DNA of 20,071 bases from an uncultured Clostridia bacterium (GCA_947171615.1 CAMVYG010000012.1:1-20071), one strand, 5' to 3'; counted from the stretch's first letter, positions 7,023 through 14,609 are shown. Numbers and translations are program-made. Notes: generated by a model not told the origin, from the sequence alone.

Positions 7023-9365
7023 TTATTCTCCCGAAAGCAGCGATTTCGGAGCGATTTTTCTGATTTTCAGAGACAACAGGCAGACCGTTAAAAACGCAAA
7101 CAGGATCAACCCCGCTCCTGCTGCCGCGATAAATGGAACCGGAACCGCAAAGGTGCATTTTACAATGCCGATCCCGCTTAAAAACAATGCGGTTAACGGA
7201 TTGATGATCAGGCTGCACACGGTCAGCCCCAGAACCGTGGATAAAATTATAGTGGGCAGAAATGACAGCGCGGTTTGCAGAACAAGCTGTCCCGTGGTAA
7301 AACCGAGGGCTTTCAATATGCCGTAATCACGCTGCTTGTTATTCAGCAGAACGCGTACAAGCAGGTACAGGACAAAAGCGATAATAACGGCGGAAAGCAC
7401 GAGGATCGCCGCCACGATAACCGTCATAAGCGACACATAAACTCCTGCGGCGCCTTCTATGGTGGTCAGAATATTGATCGTGGTATTGATTTTTCCACCG
7501 AACTTTTCCTTCATTTCCAGGTTAAAGGTGTCAATATCGGTTTCCCCGGTGAGATTGATATAGTAATTTGCATCTGAGAGCGTTCCCAGCCGCTCATAGC
7601 CTGCCCGTGTTATCAGGCAGTCTCTGCCGAGGTTGTTGCTGATTTGCGTAAAGCCGCAGATCAGATATTTTTCCCGCTTTCCGTTGGCGGTGATTTCCAT
7701 TTCGTCGCCAAGCCGAAGTCCGTTTTCATTTGCGTATTTGGCGGCCAGTGCGATTTCGTTATTGTATTTTGGGAACCTTCCCTCGAATACGGTGTTCTGG
7801 TTGTTTACCTCCGAAAAGTCCTCGCAAAGCGTTGCCATCAGCTCGGCGCCGCCGATGTGGGACACATTCAGAGAATAGTACAGATAAAGCTTCTCCACCC
7901 TGCTGTCAGCGCGCGCTTCGGCAAGAAAATCCGCCTCCGCATCGGTCTGTACGCTAATGCAGCTATCCGCGGTTTCTCCCACGATAAGATTCAAAAACGG
8001 CGTAATATTCGCAATTACATTTTCGGTCATCAAGCCGGAAAACACCACAACAAGAGAAAGCGCCAGCATGGTGATACAGATCGTAATATTGTGTTTTATC
8101 CCGGAAAATGTGGTCTTCAGCGCCAAAGCGAGGTTTAAAGGCGTTTTTGTTTTTTCCAGCGGGACTAAATTTCGCTTGAAATTATGGGTTTGAACGCCGG
8201 AACGGAGAGCCGTGATAGGCTCTATTTTTTTGATCCTGCGGGACGCCAGCCACACGGCAAGGGCAACCGTGCCCAGCAGCACCGCAAGAGAAAGGAGCAT
8301 CGGAACCGGTAAAAAGCGTATGGCATAGGGAATGCCTGTTTGAGAGATCATCATGGCGTTGACTGCGGGAAATAAAAGGTAAGAGCAGCCCGTGCCGGCC
8401 GCAGCGGCAAGAAGGGTCAGGCTTAAAAACTGCGCCAGCAGAGAGAGGATCAGCTGGCCCGAGGTATACCCCGCCGCCTTCAACACACCCAGGTCTTTCA
8501 TGTTGGTCTGAATATAGTTTACGATATTGGAGGCAATTACCACAAGGGCAATGAGAAGCACAAAAAACGCCATGGCGCTCATGATACCCGAACAGATCAT
8601 CTGTGAAATATACCGGGACTGCGAAACGATGCTATAGCTGTTGCTCACCATGGTGATGTTGGGGTATCGCTCTGAAACCGCGCTTTTCAGCGACGCCTCA
8701 CAGCTTAAATTTTCCGACCGATCCTTCAACCGTACAGAGCACAGAATCGCCCTGGACGCGTACCCGCTGCTTTCAAGCTCTTCATACTGATCGGCGGTAA
8801 GCACAAGCTCTGTCAAGGTGCAATTGTGGGAGCCCATCATAACGCTGTTGAAAAAGCCGCAGACCGTGTAAGTCTTTTTCCGGCTGCCGATGGAAATCTC
8901 GATCTGTTTTCCCACGGCGATCTCGTCCGTTTGATAGAGCATCGGCAGGTAAACGCCGCTTGTAAAGCTGCCCTCCTCTACGATTTCTATTGGGCCGATG
9001 GAGCGCGTCAACGCCGCCTGCTTTTCCAAAAAGACAAACCAGCTGTTCATCTCCCCGCCGTTGTAGGGAAAGGTTCCCACCATGTGCATACAGGGGTCCA
9101 GCCGATATTCCGCAGTGCGGCTGTCCTTTTCCAGCGTCTTTTCCAGAAATCCCTGAAGCTCACCGTCGGCAAGATCTACAGACAGGGTGACATGCTCGGC
9201 GTTAAGCTCTTTATGGTATCTTTCAAAATTGGCCTTATAATCCATGGAAAGCATAAGCCAAAGGTTCAGCATAAGGGCGGACAGCAGGATCAGAACGATC
9301 ATGGCCGCTGCCTGCCCCCTGGATTTTCGGAGATTGGAGCGGATGTTCAAATGGCTTTTTCTCAT
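7023..9365 (-). CDS. ABC transporter permease with two FtsX domains
   Basis: 780 residues, starting at the ATG at 9365 with GGGGAGG four bases upstream. Predicted membrane segments are at about 19-40, 258-280, 305-330, 355-375, 428-446, 643-672, 695-722 and 742-766. Large extracellular domains lie at about 41-255 and 447-640. Each FtsX unit carries the cytoplasmic coupling motif, KDLGVLKAAGYTSGQL (291-306) and RDYGILKALGFTTGQL (679-694), which indicates an internal duplication. Such type VII (MacB/LolCDE-like) systems do not move solutes through a channel. They act on lipoproteins, peptides or envelope-bound antibiotics by mechanotransmission. Its partner ATPase is encoded directly upstream and overlaps its first 131 bases in another frame. 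With the adjacent two-component system it probably forms a cell-envelope stress or antimicrobial-peptide response unit; the ligand is unknown. Confidence 0.93.
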   Translation of the reverse strand: MRKSHLNIRSNLRKSRGQAAAMIVLILLSALMLNLWLMLSMDYKANFERYHKELNAEHVTLSVDLADGELQGFLEKTLEKDSRTAEYRLDPCMHMVGTFPYNGGEMNSWFVFLEKQAALTRSIGPIEIVEEGSFTSGVYLPMLYQTDEIAVGKQIEISIGSRKKTYTVCGFFNSVMMGSHNCTLTELVLTADQYEELESSGYASRAILCSVRLKDRSENLSCEASLKSAVSERYPNITMVSNSYSIVSQSRYISQMICSGIMSAMAFFVLLIALVVIASNIVNYIQTNMKDLGVLKAAGYTSGQLILSLLAQFLSLTLLAAAAGTGCSYLLFPAVNAMMISQTGIPYAIRFLPVPMLLSLAVLLGTVALAVWLASRRIKKIEPITALRSGVQTHNFKRNLVPLEKTKTPLNLALALKTTFSGIKHNITICITMLALSLVVVFSGLMTENVIANITPFLNLIVGETADSCISVQTDAEADFLAEARADSRVEKLYLYYSLNVSHIGGAELMATLCEDFSEVNNQNTVFEGRFPKYNNEIALAAKYANENGLRLGDEMEITANGKREKYLICGFTQISNNLGRDCLITRAGYERLGTLSDANYYINLTGETDIDTFNLEMKEKFGGKINTTINILTTIEGAAGVYVSLMTVIVAAILVLSAVIIAFVLYLLVRVLLNNKQRDYGILKALGFTTGQLVLQTALSFLPTIILSTVLGLTVCSLIINPLTALFLSGIGIVKCTFAVPVPFIAAAGAGLILFAFLTVCLLSLKIRKIAPKSLLSGE

Positions 9366-10125
9366 ACTTCCTCCCCATATCCTTCAGTAACCCGGGAGGC
9401 TTTTCGTGGCTTTCCTCGTCGCCATGTGTATACTTACCCAAGTCACATTCGCCTAAGATCACGCCGTCCTTTAAGTACAAAATGCGGTTGCCCCGGCGGG
9501 CGGAGCGCATATCGTGTGTTACCATCACAACGCTTTGACCCTGCTCGTTGAACCTGGTAAGCGTATCGAGCACGTCCAGCCCGGTTTTGCTGTTTAAGGC
9601 GCCTGTGGGCTCGTCGGCAAACAGGATCTCCGGCGAATTGATCAGCGCGCGAACGATCCCCACGCGCTGGGCCTCTCCCCCCGAAAGCTGGGTGGGAAAT
9701 TTCTTCTGGATCTCCTCGGAAATACCCACTGCCTGAAACAGCTTTCCCGCCCGCTTTGCAAGCGCCTTTTTCTCCTTGCTTACGAGAAGCCCCGCGGCAA
9801 GCACGTTATCCATCACGCTCATGGTATCGATGAGATAGATCTGCTGAAACACAAACCCGCAATGATCCCGCCGGAACGCGGCAAGTCCATCCTGTGAAAG
9901 CTGGGAAATGACTTTGTCTCCAAAGGTGATCTTTCCAAGGGTGGGCGTATCCATTCCCGACAAAGCATATAACAGCGTGGATTTTCCCGCGCCACTTGCC
10001 CCCATGATCACGGTAAAGTCTCCCTGATAAAGCTGCAGATCAATGTTTTTCAGAACATGCTGCATGGCGCCGCCGTTTGAAAAGGATTTGCTCAGCTTTT
10101 CAGTTCTCAATAAAGTTTTTTTCAT
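9235..10125 (-). CDS. ABC transporter ATP-binding protein (MacB/BceA-like) with an anomalous C-terminal extension
   Basis: 296 residues from the ATG at 10125 (AAGGAGG about 10 nt upstream); ATG 10152 is rejected because it lacks a ribosome site. Walker A GASGAGKST is at 42-50, the Q-loop at about F93-Q95, the signature LSGGEAQR at 147-154, Walker B ILFADEPTGAL at about 167-177 and the H-loop H204. It energises the adjacent FtsX permease. Proteins of this type usually stop after about 250 residues, around a motif like the LLKDMG seen here at 246-251. Here the frame continues 43-45 residues (RKYEKKPFEHPLQ... to AYAFHGL) inside the permease coding sequence. That tail is most simply a read-through after loss of the normal stop or a small indel near 9370, either real or a sequence error. 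The catalytic domain is intact. Confidence 0.92.
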   Translation of the reverse strand: MKKTLLRTEKLSKSFSNGGAMQHVLKNIDLQLYQGDFTVIMGASGAGKSTLLYALSGMDTPTLGKITFGDKVISQLSQDGLAAFRRDHCGFVFQQIYLIDTMSVMDNVLAAGLLVSKEKKALAKRAGKLFQAVGISEEIQKKFPTQLSGGEAQRVGIVRALINSPEILFADEPTGALNSKTGLDVLDTLTRFNEQGQSVVMVTHDMRSARRGNRILYLKDGVILGECDLGKYTHGDEESHEKPPGLLKDMGRKYEKKPFEHPLQSPKIQGAGSGHDRSDPAVRPYAEPLAYAFHGL

Positions 10126-10153
10126 AGGCCGTGTCCTCCTTTTTACACGCACT

Positions 10154-10208
10154 ATGATACCGTTTTCTTTCTTAACAGTCTTTAGGCAATCCTTAAATAT
10201 CCCTTAAA
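10154..10208 (-). promoter_or_regulatory. Promoter and phased direct repeat upstream of the FtsX-ABC operon
   Basis: On the minus strand TTTAAGG occurs twice (10208-10202 and 10197-10191) exactly 11 bp apart, followed by a putative -10 TATCAT at 10159-10154 and no good -35. OmpR-type regulators bind direct repeats with this phasing at about this distance upstream. Recognition by the response regulator encoded at 11466-12146 is inferred. The distal repeat overlaps the stop codon of the kinase gene. Confidence 0.55.
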
Positions 10209-11469
10209 TCGCACCGCTGAGAGCTATTCGAACGGTGGCCTTCAGCCCGGTTTCCCCGTTTTCAAGCTTCAATTCTCCCTGCATTTTCTTCATGCAGGTA
10301 TCGGCAATATACAGTCCCAGCCCGGCGCCTTCTATGTTTTTGGCATTGCCTCCGCGCTTGAATTTCTCTTTCAAAAGAGGCAGCTCCGATCCTTCCACAC
10401 CGCCGCCATAATCTTCTATTTGGATCCTCAGGTAATGATCCTCCAGCTCCGCTGTTACCTTGATCTCCGTATCGGCATATTTATAGGAATTGGCAAAGAG
10501 ATTGTCAAATACCTGCTGTAAGCGAAGCTTGTCCGCAAGCAGCATGCAATCCGGAATAGGCGGTATGGCCCCGCGATGCAGATAATCGGAATTTTCCAGC
10601 AGGGGCTGGAGCTCCCGGCTGCTCAGCTCCGCCAGGGTCACCGAAAGCTCCTGGAGTTCCTCCAGGGTAGCGGAAAACAGATTGGTGACAAGAGTATTGA
10701 TCTGGTCGGCTTTTTGAATGATCTGCTCATAATTTGCCCTGATTTTCTCATGGGGGGCCAGTGCCGCACCTACCTCAGAGGCCGCTTTGATGCTTGCAAC
10801 CGGCGTTTTGATATCGTGCGAGAGCTTCGCCACCAATTCCTTTTTGCTTTTCTGCGCTTTCGCCTCGGCTATTTTCGCCTTCTTCAGCTCAGACTGCATT
10901 AAATCAAAGCTTTCGGTAAACGCCCCAAACAAATTTTGCCGGTCCATTTGAAGGGGGATCTCCAAATTACCCTGGGCGATACGCTCGGCAAAGCTCCTCA
11001 ACCGGTAGAAGGGACGGATCACCCTGCGGTGCACATAGAAAAAATATGCCGCACAAAGGGCGCACTGCCCAAGCGATACCGCAATAACGGCAAAAAGCAG
11101 CGCCTGCTTTTCCGCTTGCAGAATTTGCGCGTCGTTGTTGAAAATAAGGAGCTTCCCAACAGCGGCGCCCTCCGCCTCCACCGTAAGAATGGTATCTTTA
11201 TGACTGATGGCGGCGTTCACGCTTTCGCTGAGGCCCGGCTTCGTTCGGTAGAGCACAGCTCCGCCGGAATCGATCACAACATAGTCAAGATCTGTGTGGT
11301 TTTTATGATCTTCCAGGGAATCCCAATCCCTCTGCACGGTTTTTAAGGCCTCATTCACCACTACTGCGTCCTGGGGCTTTTCCGCCCTTGGAAGCGCAAA
11401 CAGAATCAAAACCGCAAGCTCCGTCAGAAAAAGAAACAGAAGGCAGCCGAAAAAAACACGGTTTTTCAT
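10204..11469 (-). CDS. Sensor histidine kinase
   Basis: 421 residues from the ATG at 11469, which overlaps the response-regulator stop (ATGA) and has GGGAGG 7 nt upstream. Membrane segments are at about 7-26 and 123-146 and flank an extracytoplasmic sensor of roughly 95 residues. A HAMP-like linker (about 147-198) leads to the dimerisation helix with the phospho-acceptor H218 in KLSHDIKTPVASIKAA. The ATPase domain shows the N box (N323, N327 in FDNLFANSYKYAD), the G1 box DYGGG (353-357) and the G2 box GAGLGL (381-386). All catalytic motifs are intact. It pairs with the adjacent regulator and is followed by the FtsX ABC transporter. The sizeable extracellular loop suggests direct ligand sensing, unlike the very short loop of typical BceS kinases. 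Confidence 0.95.
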   Translation of the reverse strand: MKNRVFFGCLLFLFLTELAVLILFALPRAEKPQDAVVVNEALKTVQRDWDSLEDHKNHTDLDYVVIDSGGAVLYRTKPGLSESVNAAISHKDTILTVEAEGAAVGKLLIFNNDAQILQAEKQALLFAVIAVSLGQCALCAAYFFYVHRRVIRPFYRLRSFAERIAQGNLEIPLQMDRQNLFGAFTESFDLMQSELKKAKIAEAKAQKSKKELVAKLSHDIKTPVASIKAASEVGAALAPHEKIRANYEQIIQKADQINTLVTNLFSATLEELQELSVTLAELSSRELQPLLENSDYLHRGAIPPIPDCMLLADKLRLQQVFDNLFANSYKYADTEIKVTAELEDHYLRIQIEDYGGGVEGSELPLLKEKFKRGGNAKNIEGAGLGLYIADTCMKKMQGELKLENGETGLKATVRIALSGAI

Positions 11470-12146
11470 GGGCGCCTCCCGATAAATTTGTAGCCGTCTC
11501 CCCATACGGTGAGGATATACTCCGGATCTCCCGGCCTTTCTTCGATTGCCTCGCGTATTTTTCGGATATGCACGTTCAGCGTTCCGTCTCCTGTAAATTT
11601 ATCTTCCCACACTTTTTCAAAAAGCTCCTGTTTGGAAAGCACCCTTCCCTCGTTTTGGATCAAATAGGCTAAGAGCTTGAATTCCAGCGAGGTCAGCCGT
11701 ACAGGCTCTTTCCCAATAAGCGCCTGCTTTGCCTGAAAATCCACAGTCAGGCGGCCATCGGTATATTTTTCGGGCTCCCGGCCTTTGCAGCGCTTGAGCA
11801 CCGCCCTGACCTTTGCCAGCAACACACTGAGGGAATACGGCTTTTGAATATAATCGTCGCCGCCGATGCTCAAAGCGGCGATTTGATCGTCGTCGCTTGT
11901 CCGCGCGGACACAAAAAGGATCGGAACCTCCATTGTTTCCCGCAGCTCTTTGCAAAGTGTAAGGCCGCTGCCATCGCCGAGGTTGATATCGAGCAGCAGC
12001 AATTTTGCCGTGTTTTCCTTGAAAAAGTCTCTGCACTCCGCGGCGCTGTAGGCAATGGCGGTTTTCACACCAAACAGGTTAAAATATTCCGCTGTACTGT
12101 CCGCCAGCAGCTTCTCATCATCTATCATTAAACAGTCGTATGTCAT
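11466..12146 (-). CDS. OmpR/PhoB-family response regulator
   Basis: 226 residues. The receiver domain has the acidic pair D9/D10 (MIDDEKLL), phospho-acceptor D53 (LLLDINLGDGSG), S80 (FVSARTS) and K102 (YIQKPYSL). The C-terminal winged helix (about 130-222) has the standard RLTSLEFKLLAYLIQNEGRV and YILTVWGDGYKF segments. It overlaps the kinase gene by four bases, so the two are translated together. It is 43 nt downstream of the methyltransferase gene, and I see no promoter or terminator in that gap, so the TCS may be transcribed from the methyltransferase promoter. The likely target is the ABC operon promoter with the TTTAAGG direct repeat. Confidence 0.96.
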   Translation of the reverse strand: MTYDCLMIDDEKLLADSTAEYFNLFGVKTAIAYSAAECRDFFKENTAKLLLLDINLGDGSGLTLCKELRETMEVPILFVSARTSDDDQIAALSIGGDDYIQKPYSLSVLLAKVRAVLKRCKGREPEKYTDGRLTVDFQAKQALIGKEPVRLTSLEFKLLAYLIQNEGRVLSKQELFEKVWEDKFTGDGTLNVHIRKIREAIEERPGDPEYILTVWGDGYKFIGRRP

Positions 12147-12189
12147 CCTTCCGGCCCCTTTCGCTTTTTGACGTTTCCTGCCGTCTGCC

Positions 12190-13215
12190 TTACTCCGTTT
12201 TTTCCAAAAGGTATAGCCCGGACTTTTTCCCGGAAACCAGAATATGGTATTCTTTTTTTAGTACAAGCGCCGGGGCGCTTTCCAGAGCCTCTGAAAGCTC
12301 TTCTCCTCTGGCAGTGAGCAGCACCAGCCTTCCGCCGGGACGCAGAAGAACCGCAAATTCCTCCACCATACGCCGGTAAAATTCCTCAAGCGCCAGCTCC
12401 GTTTCCTGAAACAACCCCCAGGGCGGGTCGGTGATAATGGCGTCCATCCCTTCCGGGGGAAGCACCTGATGCAACGTCAGGGCGTCGTGACGCTCCACCA
12501 AAATATTGGGATTTTTCCGGGGCAGCTTTTCCCGGGTACGGGCAAGGGGCTGTTCCGCATTGTCAAAGGCGTAGAGCTTTTCAAAGGGAAAGCGCCTGCT
12601 GCGCTGCAGGGGGATGGCCCCATAACCGCAGAAGGGATCCAGCACCACATCGGTGTGCTTCGGTTCGGTCAGCCAGCACATCATATAAGCAAGCTCCGGG
12701 TGGAGCTCACCGGGATCCAACAGCTTGTCATATGCCATATGCCGGGAAAGGCGTTTCAGAAAATAGAAAACCCCTTCGCTGCGGGAAAGCAGCCAGAATT
12801 CCGTATCGGGGCGGCTTCTGTTTACCCTAAGGCCGGACAGCCGGGAAAGCTTTTGCTCCAGCTTTTCCCGCAGGGCGGCATCCACCGAAACAAGCTGATT
12901 CTGCCGGGAGGTCACCAGGCGAAAGGTTTTTATTTTTGGGGAATTTTTCCCCACCCCGCTCCAATCGGCCTTTGCCTCAAGCAGCTCCCGCAAATAGGTG
13001 TTCAAAGGCTCTTCCGCCGAAGCTTCTTTTTTATGAAGCACCTGAAAGAGATTGTGAAAGCAAAACAGGTTCAGGTCGCTGTAAGGCACAGCAGTCTCAA
13101 ATTCCACCCCGCCGTCCAGCAGCGTGAGAATGCGTAGATCCTTCAGCCGCTGCCGAAGAATGCCCTCCACGATCTCCCCTGTGCCGGAAATAAACGTACC
13201 GAAAAAGCGATTCAC
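12190..13215 (-). CDS. THUMP/TRM11-like SAM-dependent RNA methyltransferase
   Basis: 341 residues from GTG at 13215. That start is preferred over the ATGs at 13236/13233 because the purine tract GGAGGGGGG lies between them and the GTG. SAM-binding motif I is LDPFCGYGAIPL (192-203) and catalytic motif IV is ITDPPWG (261-267), the N6/N2 amino-methyltransferase type. LHPELAYMMCWL (171-182) matches the segment preceding the fold in PF01170/UPF0020 and TRM11-like enzymes. Residues 1-160 would form the RNA-binding (THUMP-like) half, but similarity there is weak by eye. The substrate is probably a tRNA or rRNA guanine N2; this is family inference. It is first in a minus-strand run leading into the two-component genes. 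Its upstream region carries an unusual triplicated promoter/hairpin array. Confidence 0.85.
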   Translation of the reverse strand: MNRFFGTFISGTGEIVEGILRQRLKDLRILTLLDGGVEFETAVPYSDLNLFCFHNLFQVLHKKEASAEEPLNTYLRELLEAKADWSGVGKNSPKIKTFRLVTSRQNQLVSVDAALREKLEQKLSRLSGLRVNRSRPDTEFWLLSRSEGVFYFLKRLSRHMAYDKLLDPGELHPELAYMMCWLTEPKHTDVVLDPFCGYGAIPLQRSRRFPFEKLYAFDNAEQPLARTREKLPRKNPNILVERHDALTLHQVLPPEGMDAIITDPPWGLFQETELALEEFYRRMVEEFAVLLRPGGRLVLLTARGEELSEALESAPALVLKKEYHILVSGKKSGLYLLEKTE

Positions 13216-13234
13216 AAGGCTTCCCCCCTCCATC

Positions 13235-13448
13235 ATTTTATCATAAACCGATTTTGAGAAAAGGCAAGGTGCTTCGCACCTCAGACTTTCTCGCTGATAA
13301 CCGCTTTGCGGTTATTTTATCATAAACCTTTTTTGAGAAAGGCGGTGCTTTTCCGCAAGGAAAAGAGAGGTGCTTTGCACCTCAGACTTTCTCGATGATA
13401 ACCGCTTTGCGGTTATTTTATCATACCCCATCTCCCGAAAAAAGGCAA
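13235..13448 (-). promoter_or_regulatory. Tandem promoter/hairpin array upstream of the methyltransferase
   Basis: TATGATAAAAT occurs three times on the minus strand (13425-13415, 13324-13314, 13245-13235). The first and last copies are preceded by TTGCCT at 17 and 16 bp, forming plausible -35/-10 pairs; the middle copy lacks the -35 match. Between them are repeated hairpins: ATAACCGC-TTT-GCGGTTAT twice (13297-13315, 13398-13416), GGTGC/GCACC stems with TTC or TTT loops (13267-13281, 13367-13383), and outer GAGAAAG/CTTTCTC stems (13256-13292, 13335-13393). The middle unit also has CTTTTCC-GCAA-GGAAAAG (13348-13365). The array was apparently made by tandem duplication of about 79 and 101 bp. 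Transcripts from the outer promoters would carry structured leaders. Confidence 0.6.
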
Positions 13449-13503
13449 GCGAAGGCGGCGGCTGCGCCATTATAAACGCTGCTGTGTGGGAAGCTCTGCA
13501 AAA

Positions 13504-13622
13504 ATGAGCAATGAGCAATTTAAAGGACAAAGCGCGCTAAATTTGGAATTTAGCGTACTGGATGTTAGATACTGGATGCTGGACAGTGGTGGCGCCACAC
13601 TGTGGCGCAAAAAGAGAAGGGC
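13504..13622 (+). repeat. Repeat element, copy B (partial)
   Basis: It aligns in the same orientation with 6802-6930. Shared parts are ATGAGCAAT tandem words, the CGCTAAATT/AATTTAGCG palindrome (13535-13555), the TGGATGTTAGAT and GATGCTGGACAGTGG words, the GCGCCAC-ACT-GTGGCGC hairpin (13582-13598), then A-run and GAAGGGC. Copy A has extra bases near TTAGAT. The right half of copy A is not recognisably present, so copy B is truncated or diverged there. The gene-free stretch 13216-13790 holds the promoter array, this repeat and the SDR promoter; nothing was recognised in 13449-13503 or 13623-13720. Confidence 0.7.
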
Positions 13623-13740
13623 GATTAGCGTGATAAATGGGAATTTTCTACAGTTTTTTACCTTGAACGAACAATGAATTGCGAACAGCAAATGTTTTAA
13701 GAATAATTTTTCCCCGGGTATAGATTTTTGGAAATTTGTA

Positions 13741-13749
13741 TGTTATAAT
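13741..13749 (+). promoter_or_regulatory. Extended -10 promoter of the SDR gene
   Basis: TGTTATAAT is a consensus extended -10. The -35 position (TAGATT at 13721-13726, 17-bp spacer) is weak. The resulting leader is about 35 nt and contains GGGAGG before the ATG at 13791. Confidence 0.6.
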
Positions 13750-13790
13750 TTTAACAAAATATCGCTTCAGGCGAGTCGGGAGGAAATTCT

Positions 13791-14537
13791 ATGCTGTTAA
13801 AGGACAAGGTAGCGATCGTAACGGGTGGAAGCCGGGGCATCGGTTTTGCCATCGTCAGAGAGTATTTGAAAAATGGGGCCATCGCGGTGTTGTGCGGCTC
13901 CCGCCAGGAAACTGCCGAAAAGGCGGTAAAGGAGCTGAAGGCTGAAAACGCCGATTGGCGGGTGGAGGGCATTTGGCCCGATCTGACCGATTACGATTCC
14001 GTAAAGGCTGCTTTTGACAAGGTGGCGAAACAGTACGGACGCATTGATATTCTGGCCAACAATGCCGGTGTTTCCGCTTCTGAGCCTTTTTCCGCTTACA
14101 CGCCGGAGATGTTCCAGAAGACCATGGATCTGAACGTAAAGGCCGTGTTCAACTGTACCCGCGCGGTGGTGGATCAAATGACGGAACAGGGCAGCGGCTC
14201 CATTATCAACACCAGCAGCATGGTAAGCCTGTATGGCCAGCCCGCCGGTGTGGCTTATCCCACCAGCAAATTTGCCGTAAACGGCATGACCCTTTCCCTG
14301 GCCCGTGAGCTTGGCCCCAAGGGGATCCGCGTCAACGCCGTGGCCCCCGGCATCACCAATACCGACATGATGAAGGCCGTGCCGGAGAACATCATTCAGG
14401 GCATGGTGGCACAGGTTCCCCTGCGCCGCATCGGTGAGCCGGAAGAAGTGGCAAACGCCTTTGTGTTCCTGGCAAGCGAAATGGCAAGCTACATTACCGG
14501 TGTTGTGCTGAGCGTGGACGGCCTGGCCCGCACCTGA
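13791..14537 (+). CDS. FabG-like short-chain dehydrogenase/reductase (SDR)
   Basis: 248 residues, classical SDR length; the ATG has GGGAGGAAA upstream. Cofactor motif TGGSRGIG is at 11-18, NNAG at 90-93, and the catalytic set is N115 (DLNVKAV), S143, Y156 and K160 (YPTSK). S14-R15 and R38 (CGSR) favour NADP(H). It could be a 3-oxoacyl-ACP reductase, but it stands alone, outside any fatty-acid operon, with its own promoter and terminator. A catabolic role is therefore as likely, for example a sugar-alcohol or hydroxysteroid dehydrogenase. The stretch TSSMVSLYGQPAGVAYPTSK followed by FAVNGMTLSLARELG resembles, from memory, clostridial SDRs that include hydroxysteroid dehydrogenases; this cannot be confirmed here. 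The family call is firm, the substrate is not. Confidence 0.93.
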   Translation: MLLKDKVAIVTGGSRGIGFAIVREYLKNGAIAVLCGSRQETAEKAVKELKAENADWRVEGIWPDLTDYDSVKAAFDKVAKQYGRIDILANNAGVSASEPFSAYTPEMFQKTMDLNVKAVFNCTRAVVDQMTEQGSGSIINTSSMVSLYGQPAGVAYPTSKFAVNGMTLSLARELGPKGIRVNAVAPGITNTDMMKAVPENIIQGMVAQVPLRRIGEPEEVANAFVFLASEMASYITGVVLSVDGLART

Positions 14538-14547
14538 GAAAGAAAAA

Positions 14548-14568
14548 GCCGCACTAATGAAATGCGGC
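14548..14568 (-). terminator. Hairpin after the SDR gene, terminator-like on the minus strand
   Basis: GCCGCA pairs with TGCGGC across a nine-base loop, preceded on the plus strand by AAAGAAAAA. Read on the minus strand this gives a stem followed by TTTTTCTTT. On the plus strand no T-run follows. Confidence 0.4.
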
Positions 14569-14609
14569 AGAAATCCTATCGGCACAGTTTCTAAAAAATT
14601 CTATGAGAA

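Noticed and set aside
13235..13425. Direct repeats considered as a CRISPR array
   Set aside because: Only two to three units of unequal length, each itself made of hairpins, with no unique spacers of constant size and no cas genes.
13486..13677. 63-codon plus-strand frame over repeat copy B
   Set aside because: It consists of the repeat's palindromes and tandem words, has no ribosome site and is not preserved in copy A.
13797..14585. 262-codon minus-strand frame opposite the SDR
   Set aside because: Rich in His/Gly with no family pattern and mirrors a clear SDR gene on the other strand.
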